Part shown: in pieces, positions 58,148 to 64,000 of the stretch
Position numbering within the stretch: the stretch's first letter is position 1
How the letters are laid out: every line of letters starts with the position of its first letter
NCBI GenBank assembly: GCA_022823625.1
Contig: JAJEHQ010000003.1
Span: forward strand, 46,823 to 110,822
Direction of reading: 5' to 3'
Source: Gammaproteobacteria bacterium
GTDB lineage: Bacteria; Pseudomonadota; Gammaproteobacteria; Arenicellales; JAJDZL01
Length of the DNA: 64,000 bases
Made by a program: the position numbers and the translations under genes
The notes under the pieces: generated by a model
What the model was told of the DNA's origin: nothing
What the model saw: the letters and a program-made list of their open reading frames with translations, nothing else
Database searches by the model: none

Positions 58148-58957
58148 TTGAACGCTCCAGCCGATTTCACATTTGTTTTAGTTCTCGCTGTCTCAGTAAC
58201 CGGTGCAATCTGGTTGATTGACATAATTTGGCGACTGTTAAAAAGGCACGTAATTTCAGTTCGGTATGAAACTGTATCGCGCGGTCGGTTGAGTTGGATT
58301 GTTGAGTATGCGCGTGTATTTTTCCCAGTATTGCTGATTGTCTTTGTATTACGCTCGTTTGTTGTTGAGCCTTTCAGAATTCCTTCCGGTTCCATGCTTC
58401 CAACGCTGGAAGTTGGTGACTTCATACTGGTCAACAAGTACGAATACGGAATTCGATTGCCAGTACTGAATAAAAAAATATTGAACATGGATGAACCTGA
58501 CTACGGCGATGTCATGGTTTTTCGATTTCCGCATAACGAGTCAGTTAACTTCATTAAACGAGTAGTCGGACTGCCGGGAGACTCTATCGTATACGAGAAT
58601 AAGCAAGTAACGGTGAACGGGAGAATCGTCGAACAAGATTTGAGTGGTGAATTTGTTATCGATTCGGGTCCTAACCGTAAAACACAGACACAGTTGCTCA
58701 GAGAGTCATTCGCCGATGGAGAATCTCACCGGATACTTCATGACGACAGACGGTCTTCCCGACCCTTGGTGTTCAAGGTGCCGGAGGATTCCTATTTTGT
58801 TTTGGGAGACAATAGAGACTACAGTAACGATAGCCGGGTTTGGGGATTCGTACCAGATGAAAACATCATTGGACGGGCGTTTTTCATATGGTTTAGTTGG
58901 AATTCTTCAGGGGATAGGGGAGTAGACTGGAACCGAATCGCGGCAGCGATCGAATAA
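58148..58957 (+). CDS. lepB: Signal peptidase I
   Basis: Cleaves Sec and Tat signal peptides at the periplasmic face. In 269 residues: two membrane helices at the N-terminus, the catalytic Ser in IPSGSMLPTLEVGDF, the catalytic Lys in NFIKRVVGLPGDS, and GDNRDYSNDSRVWGFVP (box E). TTG start at 58148 without a Shine-Dalgarno. lepA, usually upstream, is absent. lepB-rnc-era-recO follow in the standard order. Confidence 0.94.
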   Translation: MNAPADFTFVLVLAVSVTGAIWLIDIIWRLLKRHVISVRYETVSRGRLSWIVEYARVFFPVLLIVFVLRSFVVEPFRIPSGSMLPTLEVGDFILVNKYEYGIRLPVLNKKILNMDEPDYGDVMVFRFPHNESVNFIKRVVGLPGDSIVYENKQVTVNGRIVEQDLSGEFVIDSGPNRKTQTQLLRESFADGESHRILHDDRRSSRPLVFKVPEDSYFVLGDNRDYSNDSRVWGFVPDENIIGRAFFIWFSWNSSGDRGVDWNRIAAAIE

Positions 58958-58973
58958 CTGCCAACAGTTTCTT

Positions 58974-59660
58974 GTGAATACGAATCGGATCAACAGTCTA
59001 ACTGAAATTCTTGGTTATTCATTCAACGATCCAAGCTTGCTTCAGCGTGCATTGACACATCGTAGTGCTGATGGACCACACTACGAAACGCTGGAGTTTC
59101 TGGGCGATGGAATACTTTCAGCAATCGTTTCCAGCTATTTATTCGAAAGCCTTCCAGATGCTTCAGAAGGTGAATTGACGTTAAAACGAATCGGAATCGT
59201 CAACAATCACCAAGCGCTATTTAGTGTCGCTAAACGCATGAAAATTGGCGACTTCATAGTTGTCGACAAGGGGTTTGTCAAGTCAAACAAGAGAGCCTGG
59301 CAGAATTTGCTGGCGAATACCGTGGAAGCTTTGATTGGAGCTGTTTACCTCGACGGCGGAATGTCTGCGGCAACTGAATTTTTTTATCGACACTTTTCAT
59401 CACTACTAAAAGATGTAAGCGTTGCTGCACATACAAACTTCAAATCACTGCTACAAGAATATCTACAAAGCCGAAGCCAGAGTGTACCACGATACGAGAC
59501 GATTGAAGTTCAAGGCAGGGATCACGAACCTGTCTTTACGGTTCAATGCCATATTGAGATGTTGAGACAGCCCATTTCCGGTACGGGACAAACAGTCAAG
59601 GAAGCACAGCAAGTTGCAGCTGGACGAGCCTATGAATTACTCTGCAGGCGAACCGATTGA
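58974..59660 (+). CDS. rnc: Ribonuclease III
   Basis: Cuts double-stranded RNA, including rRNA precursors. In 228 residues the nuclease domain has HYETLEFLGDGILSAIV (catalytic acids kept), EGELTLKRIGIV, and LLANTVEALIGAVYLDGG. In E. coli the last motif reads ADTVEALIG; here the Asp (E. coli Asp114, a metal ligand) is Asn, while the Glu (Glu117) is kept. The double-stranded RNA-binding domain follows from about 150. GTG start at 58974; the end overlaps era. Confidence 0.93.
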   Translation: MNTNRINSLTEILGYSFNDPSLLQRALTHRSADGPHYETLEFLGDGILSAIVSSYLFESLPDASEGELTLKRIGIVNNHQALFSVAKRMKIGDFIVVDKGFVKSNKRAWQNLLANTVEALIGAVYLDGGMSAATEFFYRHFSSLLKDVSVAAHTNFKSLLQEYLQSRSQSVPRYETIEVQGRDHEPVFTVQCHIEMLRQPISGTGQTVKEAQQVAAGRAYELLCRRTD

Positions 59661-60555
59661 CTCAGAATTCCGTTCGGGTATGATCGCTATTGCGGGACGC
59701 CCAAACGTTGGCAAATCAACATTGCTAAACAAATTTCTCGGTCAGAAAGTCAGTATCACTTCAAGAAAAGCCAATACAACCCGTCATCGAATTCTTGGTG
59801 TATTGAGCGAACCCGATTGTCAGTATGTTTTCATTGATACGCCAGGGTTTTCAACCCAGTCAAAACAATTGGTGGACCGTGCGATACAAAAAGTCGCGGT
59901 CGCTGGAATTATGGGTGTTGATCTTGTCCTGTTTCTAGTTGAAAGTCGAGGTTGGCACCCCCAAGATCTTCCAGTTTGGCGGCGAATTCAGTCGGAAAAA
60001 CTGAATAGTATCGTTGTCATAACAAAAATCGATCTCTTGGCCAGGAAAGACCGACTATTACCCGTGATCAGCGAAATAGCACAAGTGACCGGGTCTACAG
60101 AAATTGTTCCGATTTCAGCTCAAAAGGCACTGAATATTGACCGGCTCAAGTCCGTCATATCTAAGCATATTCCGAAAGGTCCGCCTCTCTTTCCCTCTGA
60201 TTTTGTTACCGATCAGGACGATGTTTTTTTTGCATCAGAGTTGATCCGAGAACAGGTATTCCGTCATTATGGCGAGGAGTTGCCATATTCATGCGCTATA
60301 CAAGTTGAAAAATATCAACTGCAGAGGTCTGTGCTGCATCTTCATGCATTAATTTGGATGGAGAGTGAGAATCAAAAGCGTATCATTATCGGATCTAAAG
60401 GAGAGAAAATCAAACTTGTTGGAACCCGGGTTCGACAAATTCTGGAGACAAAATTAGGCACGAAGGTGTATGTGAAACTTTGGGTGAAGGTGCGTTCGAA
60501 ATGGACTGAAGATGAAAGGTTGATTGCAAATTTCGGATACTCAATTCAGGAGTAG
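59632..60555 (+). CDS. era: GTPase Era
   Basis: Ras-like GTPase that binds the 3' end of 16S rRNA during small-subunit assembly. I take the ATG at 59632 inside the rnc end, giving 307 residues (family about 300). G1 GRPNVGKST, G3 IDTPGF, G4 ITKIDLL (usually NKxD) and the C-terminal KH domain with IIIGSKGEKIKLVGTRVRQ. Overlap with rnc is also usual. Confidence 0.94.
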   Translation: MNYSAGEPIDSEFRSGMIAIAGRPNVGKSTLLNKFLGQKVSITSRKANTTRHRILGVLSEPDCQYVFIDTPGFSTQSKQLVDRAIQKVAVAGIMGVDLVLFLVESRGWHPQDLPVWRRIQSEKLNSIVVITKIDLLARKDRLLPVISEIAQVTGSTEIVPISAQKALNIDRLKSVISKHIPKGPPLFPSDFVTDQDDVFFASELIREQVFRHYGEELPYSCAIQVEKYQLQRSVLHLHALIWMESENQKRIIIGSKGEKIKLVGTRVRQILETKLGTKVYVKLWVKVRSKWTEDERLIANFGYSIQE

Positions 60556-60558
60556 TCG

Positions 60559-61269
60559 ATGCGAGTTTTCAATGAAGAATGCTTTGTTTTACGAACTGTT
60601 CCGATAAAGGAATCGAGTCTGGTCGTAGATGTATTCACTCGAAATTTTGGGCGCTACAGCTTGATGGCAAAAGGTGCGAGAAGACAGAAGTCGGAATTCA
60701 GAGGTTCAATACGGCCATTTCAATTGTTACTGGTTGGCTGGTCTGGAAGAGGAGAAATGCCAACGATGACATCTCTCGCAAACAAGTTCAACCTCGCGGA
60801 TGTAGCTGGACGACAGATCTACTGTAGTTATTATTTAAACGAATTGATTATCCGTTTTGTTCGTCAAGCTATTCCATATCCAGAATTGTTCGATATTTAC
60901 TTTGAAACTCTGAAACAACTCACGATACCAGACAATGAATTCTCTACACTGAGGGTATTCGAAAAGAATTTGCTTAAGTACCAGGGTTACGAACTGAATT
61001 TGAGCACTGAAGTGGATGGGAATACACCGATTGATACAGACAAACTATATCTCTACGATTTTGAAGCTGGCCCTGTTTGTGTCGCTCAGCCGAATGAAAA
61101 TTCTGTATCTGGTAGTACGCTAATAGCGATTGCAAATGAAAGATTCGACTCAGTAGAGATTCAGCGCGAATCCCAACTATTTCTTCGGCGGGCGATTGGG
61201 TATTTTAGTGATAGCAAGGCCGACCGGAGTAGGGAGGTGTTCAGACAGACAATCAGAGCAGATTGCTGA
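60559..61269 (+). CDS. recO: DNA repair protein RecO
   Basis: Recombination mediator that binds the SSB tip and loads RecA with RecR. In 236 residues: N-terminal OB fold (ECFVLRTVPIKESSLVVDVFT, GRYSLMAKGARRQKSEFRG) and a helical C-terminal domain with RVFEKNLLKYQGYELNL. Three bases after era. Its partner SSB in this window ends in Trp rather than Phe. The next gene downstream is on the other strand, and pdxJ, next in E. coli, is absent. Confidence 0.9.
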   Translation: MRVFNEECFVLRTVPIKESSLVVDVFTRNFGRYSLMAKGARRQKSEFRGSIRPFQLLLVGWSGRGEMPTMTSLANKFNLADVAGRQIYCSYYLNELIIRFVRQAIPYPELFDIYFETLKQLTIPDNEFSTLRVFEKNLLKYQGYELNLSTEVDGNTPIDTDKLYLYDFEAGPVCVAQPNENSVSGSTLIAIANERFDSVEIQRESQLFLRRAIGYFSDSKADRSREVFRQTIRADC

Positions 61270-61473
61270 ACGTGAAACAATTAATGGAATAATTGCAATG
61301 TCAATCTCTATTCGTTTTTGACTATGTCCCCCGCAAACAGAGATTTAGGACATCATATGCTTTCAGGATATTTCTGTTCCGCCAGTCGAAATTCAGGTGG
61401 CTTTTGAATTCTACAACTTCAGAATAATTAAACCCAAATATTAGGTTGAACCATTCCTCAACAAAACAATTTC

Positions 61474-61755
61474 CTACTTCTTTCGCTGAGTGGTAAAGCC
61501 TGCTGGTAGCTGACCCAAATCACCTTCGCCAAATAGAAAGCCACGCATGTGTTGTTCAATCAATTCGTGGGTTGGTGGATCCCCGGTGACCAGCTGATTC
61601 TCATTAATGATTGTAACCAGTCTCTCAAGCCATTGCTTCCAGCCTTCTTTGGAGACATTCTCAAATATTCGAATACCCAGTTCTCCTGGATATGGAGGCG
61701 AATCAAGCGCTTCCGCTTTCTGCTTTAACACAGAGCAATCAACAAGTCTGGACAT
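61474..61755 (-). CDS. yggX: Fe(2+)-trafficking protein YggX
   Basis: Small cytosolic protein linked to iron supply and oxidative protection. The 93 residues contain VDCSVLKQKAEALDSPPYPGELGIRIFENVSKEGWKQWLER (quoted in contiguous blocks) and the FLFGEGDLGQLPAGF end. The conserved N-terminal Cys is present. Standard length. It is divergent from the Fe-S carrier gene 190 nt away, a thematic pairing. Confidence 0.93.
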   Translation of the reverse strand: MSRLVDCSVLKQKAEALDSPPYPGELGIRIFENVSKEGWKQWLERLVTIINENQLVTGDPPTHELIEQHMRGFLFGEGDLGQLPAGFTTQRKK

Positions 61756-61874
61756 TAAATTGAAAGAAAGTTGAATGACAGAGTCTAAATTGAGTGGAAT
61801 TCATTTCGGTGTGTTTTCCGTTTCTCGCAAGCAACAGTTTTACTGACTACAGACAACAAATATCAAACTGCGAC

Positions 61875-61903
61875 TTGAGCTTGAGTGAACTAAACACTAT
61901 ATT
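61875..61903 (+). promoter_or_regulatory. Candidate sigma-70 promoter of the A-type carrier gene
   Basis: TTGAGC (61875-61880), 17-nt spacer, TATATT (61898-61903). A second -10-like TATAAT is at 61907-61912. Upstream of the gene at 61947. No IscR-type site was identified by eye. Confidence 0.5.
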
Positions 61904-61946
61904 TTATATAATCTGACTACCTTTCAAATCATCCTTGTGAAATGCC

Positions 61947-62318
61947 ATGGAATTAGCAACTTTTCAGAAAGAAATAACAGATTCGGATATTCGCGTTACT
62001 GATGCAGCCGGTGACAAGATGTCGGAACTTGTTCAATCTACAGACGAATCAGTAGTCGGTATTCGCATTTATGTCTCTGGAGGCGGTTGCGGCGGAATGA
62101 ACTATGGCATGACATACGCAGAATCTGAGACGGAATATGATCGCATATTGGATCGGGGAGATTTTCGTCTTTTTGCAGATGTGATTGCGATGCAGTACCT
62201 TAAAGGTGCAGAAATCGATTACGTTGATGACGGTATTCAGGCAACATTTGTTTTCCATAACGTTTTTCAGTCGGTTGGAGGCACAGGTGCCTGCGGTGGT
62301 TGCGGCGCAGCAGTTTAA
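61947..62318 (+). CDS. A-type Fe-S cluster carrier (IscA/ErpA family) with a Cys-Gly-Gly-Cys tail
   Basis: Delivers Fe-S clusters to target proteins. The 123 residues have the conserved IYVSGGGCGGMNYGMTYAE block (Cys48) and QYLKGAEIDYVDDGIQATFVFHN. The C-terminal motif is normally C-G-C; here it reads GACGGCGAAV, so Cys116 and Cys119 are separated by two glycines. The gene is close to yggX. Most similar to ErpA in the central block, but the tail is off-consensus and I leave the subfamily open. Confidence 0.85.
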   Translation: MELATFQKEITDSDIRVTDAAGDKMSELVQSTDESVVGIRIYVSGGGCGGMNYGMTYAESETEYDRILDRGDFRLFADVIAMQYLKGAEIDYVDDGIQATFVFHNVFQSVGGTGACGGCGAAV

Positions 62319-62355
62319 GCACTGAAAAAATTCTAATCTTCTTCTTGTCAGCCAG

Positions 62356-63606
62356 TTGACAAGAACCAATTCCATTGCATTAATTGCACCGGTTCACAGT
62401 TACCGAGCTTCAGTCTATCTGACTGCGGCTGCTAAACACGGCATATCGATTATTTTTATCTCAGACGGGTTTGCTGATGTCATCCCCGCGATCAATGAAG
62501 GGATCCGTGTTGAGTTTACAGATTTGATCGAAGCGAAACGGATTATTTGTGAATCGCTTGTCGCCTACGATGTACAGGCAGTCCTATCACCTGATGAGAA
62601 GTTTGTTGAACTTGCAGCAGAAGTCTCAGCTGAACTCAAATTACCACACAATTCGGTTCATTCACTCAGAATCGTATCCAATAAGTATCTTTCACGTCGG
62701 AGTTTGAAAGATTCTGGCATCGACGCTGTTCCTGATTTCGAGCTAATCAACCTACAGGAAAGACTCGACAAGCAACTTACAGAGATTCGATATCCCTGTG
62801 TTGCTAAACCATTGAATTTGTCTGCTAGCCGTGGCGTTATTCGAGCCGACGACCAAGGTGAGTTGATTGATGTGTTAGAACGAATCAAAAGAATTCTTCA
62901 TACTGAGTTCGAGCATCCCAACCCGCTGCAAGCCATGGTAGAAGAATATGTTCACGGTACCGAGCACGCGCTTGAAGGTTATTTGCATGAAGGCGACTTG
63001 GAAGTCATCTGTATATTCGATAAACCCGACCCACTCCATGGCCCTTATTTTGAGGAAACCTACTATACAACTCCGTCGCGTCTTCCGCAGTCTGTGCAGG
63101 AACAAATCAGAAAGTCCATTCTCAAGGGATGTGACGCTCATGGTTTAAGCATGGGACCGATTCATGCAGAAGTGAGAGTATCCGATGAGAAGGTTTGGAT
63201 TCTGGAGATCGCTGCGCGTTCAATCGGTGGAGACTGCGGCAGAATATTTGAACTGGCAACCCAGTCTAGTCTGGAGGAATTTGTAATCTGTCGTGCGATT
63301 GGACAAACGGTTGATACGCTGAGCCTTGAACAGGCGGCAGGAGTGCTGATGATTCCAGTTACTGAGAATGGTATCTTAAGGCGCGTAGAGGGTGTTACGA
63401 AAGCGCAGTCCGTTGACAATGTTTATGAAGTTCGATTGGATTTGCGGGAAGGTGAAAAACTCGTTCGTTGGCCAGAAGGTGGAAAATATCCAGGATTTAT
63501 CTATTCAATTGCAGATTCTCCAGAACGCGCAGAGGCGGCGCTACGAGAATCCTATGCACACCTCAAATTTGTTTGCATGCCTGACCTGCCTGTTCTGGTC
63601 AAGTGA
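62356..63606 (+). CDS. ATP-grasp domain enzyme of the carboxylate-amine ligase type
   Basis: A 416-residue ATP-grasp protein. The ATP-grasp core has YPCVAKPLNLSASRGVIRADD (Lys in the A domain), VEEYVHGTEHALEGYLHEGD, and the metal-binding GPIHAEVRVSDEKVWILEIAARSIGGDCGR (as two blocks). The C-terminal region (AAGVLMIPVTENGILRRVEG) resembles L-amino-acid ligase (LAL) C2 domains, so peptide or amide bond formation is a fair guess, with an unknown substrate. The TTG start at 62356 is not supported by a Shine-Dalgarno. It lies 37 nt after the Fe-S carrier gene. Confidence 0.75.
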   Translation: MTRTNSIALIAPVHSYRASVYLTAAAKHGISIIFISDGFADVIPAINEGIRVEFTDLIEAKRIICESLVAYDVQAVLSPDEKFVELAAEVSAELKLPHNSVHSLRIVSNKYLSRRSLKDSGIDAVPDFELINLQERLDKQLTEIRYPCVAKPLNLSASRGVIRADDQGELIDVLERIKRILHTEFEHPNPLQAMVEEYVHGTEHALEGYLHEGDLEVICIFDKPDPLHGPYFEETYYTTPSRLPQSVQEQIRKSILKGCDAHGLSMGPIHAEVRVSDEKVWILEIAARSIGGDCGRIFELATQSSLEEFVICRAIGQTVDTLSLEQAAGVLMIPVTENGILRRVEGVTKAQSVDNVYEVRLDLREGEKLVRWPEGGKYPGFIYSIADSPERAEAALRESYAHLKFVCMPDLPVLVK

Positions 63607-63669
63607 AGTTGTTGAACGACACTTGTCGCTAATTCCCGATAAACATTCAAAAATTTCGAGCGTAATCTA

Positions 63670-63726
63670 TTCAGAACGGGTACACAATAGAATAAAATTT
63701 GCCCGACGACAAGTGATCACTTGTCG
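63670..63726 (+). promoter_or_regulatory. tRNA-Asn promoter with a perfect palindrome at the transcript start
   Basis: TTCAGA (63670-63675), 17-nt spacer, TAAAAT (63693-63698), then a GC-rich discriminator. Immediately after, 63707-63726 is a perfect 20-bp palindrome with the centre AGTGATCACT, ending 16 bp before the tRNA. A related CGACA-ct-TGTCG inverted repeat occurs near 63616. The palindrome could be an operator, or form a hairpin in the 5' leader that RNase P removes. Confidence 0.5.
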
Positions 63727-63742
63727 GTTGTCTTCTTTCCAT

Positions 63743-63819
63743 TCCCCGGTAGCTCAGCTAGGTAGAGCAGGTGGCTGTTAACCATCTTGTCGGCGGTTCG
63801 ATCCCGTCCCGGGGAGCCA
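63743..63819 (+). tRNA. tRNA-Asn (anticodon GTT)
   Basis: Complete cloverleaf. Acceptor TCCCCGG pairs with CCGGGGA, discriminator G, and CCA is encoded. D arm GCTC...GAGC, anticodon stem GGTGG/CCATC with loop CTGTTAA and anticodon GTT, T arm with GGTTCGATCC. Downstream lies a repeat-bearing sequence interpreted as a transposon edge. Confidence 0.97.
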
Positions 63820-63865
63820 ACTCCTCATCATAACAGTATCTTCCGGAATCTGGTACTCGCAGTGT

Positions 63866-64000
63866 TGTCCAACGAGAAATGAGTCTGAAGCAGGATTCCG
63901 TTTCCAACGAGAAATGAGTCTGAAAAACCGAGGTGATCGGGTTCATCATAGGCGGATGAAGACGATCATGAAACTGGAAGAAATCAGGACTCTGGAAGAC
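63866..64000 (+). mobile_element. Edge of a probable transposon with 22-bp direct repeats (cut by window edge)
   Basis: Two identical 22-bp direct repeats at 63868-63889 and 63903-63924 (each starting TCCAACGAG), 35 bp apart, begin 48 bp after the tRNA-Asn gene. The outer copy is preceded by TG, giving a TGT end. A short ORF starts 31 bp after the inner repeat. Transposases with a DDE integrase core often have multiple binding repeats at each end. The other end is beyond the window, so identification is tentative. Confidence 0.45.
63956..64000 (+). CDS. N-terminal fragment of a possible transposase (cut by window edge)
   Basis: Fifteen codons, MKTIMKLEEIRTLED, in frame to the window edge. 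GGCGG lies directly before the first ATG; a second ATG is at 63968. The pattern KLEEIRTLED resembles, in my recollection, the start of integrase-core transposases that begin with a short lead followed by a xxLxxFL stretch. Fifteen residues are too few to be sure. Confidence 0.3.
   Translation, partial: MKTIMKLEEIRTLED

Overview
This window comes from the chromosome of a gammaproteobacterium of moderate GC that I cannot name further. The main evidence is gene order. The run dapD-glnD-map | rpsB-tsf-pyrH-frr-uppS-cdsA-dxr-rseP-bamA-ompH-lpxD-fabZ-lpxA-lpxB-rnhB-dnaE-accA-tilS follows the E. coli arrangement almost gene for gene, and rpoE-rseA-rseB ... lepB-rnc-era-recO is a second classical gamma cluster. 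The succinate dehydrogenase is of the alphaproteobacterial/mitochondrial type and comes with two assembly factors. TTG and GTG starts are unusually common.

Layout. 1-3.9 kb: 5' two thirds of uvrA (minus, cut by the window edge), a YajR-like MFS transporter and ssb. 3.9-8.6 kb: a TerB-domain protein, an oxidoreductase/aminotransferase pair resembling GnnA/GnnB (3-amino-UDP-GlcNAc synthesis), a secreted DUF192 protein, a small HAD phosphatase and a lone pseudaminic acid synthase. 8.9-11 kb: a hipBA toxin-antitoxin pair with a palindromic operator candidate, then a non-coding stretch with a possible decayed gene. 11-20.3 kb: a crotonase, rpsF-rpsR-rplI-dnaB-alr, and the minus-strand group map-glnD-dapD. 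20.3-41.6 kb: the long block for translation, isoprenoid, outer-membrane and lipid A synthesis, DNA polymerase III and fatty acid initiation. 41.8-46.6 kb: pyrG-kdsA-eno-ftsB and an orphan secreted metallopeptidase. 46.7-55.2 kb: ygfZ (minus), a 56-residue SDHAF4-like protein, sdhCDAB-sdhE, malic enzyme and nadB (minus). 55.3-61.3 kb: an upstream small ORF, rpoE-rseA-rseB, lepB-rnc-era-recO. 61.5-64 kb: yggX (minus), an A-type Fe-S carrier, an ATP-grasp enzyme, tRNA-Asn, and the edge of what looks like a transposon.

Functional links. LpxD/FabZ/LpxA/LpxB make the lipid A core, KdsA feeds the Kdo branch, BamA and OmpH (Skp) build outer-membrane proteins, and RseP with RseA/RseB/RpoE form the envelope-stress circuit; both arms of that circuit are in the window. 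SDHAF4-like and SdhE act on the SdhA flavoprotein. SSB and RecO are known interaction partners.

The least ordinary features are: acidic C-terminal tails on ribosomal proteins S6, L9 and S2, two of them built from 33-nt tandem units; a small translated-looking ORF ending 5 nt before rpoE; several strong palindromes at operon joints (uppS/cdsA, lpxA/lpxB, in front of tRNA-Asn); an SSB tail ending in Trp; an A-type Fe-S carrier with a Cys-Gly-Gly-Cys tail; and 22-bp direct repeats next to tRNA-Asn in front of a truncated transposase-like ORF. I saw no CRISPR array, rRNA or complete insertion sequence.
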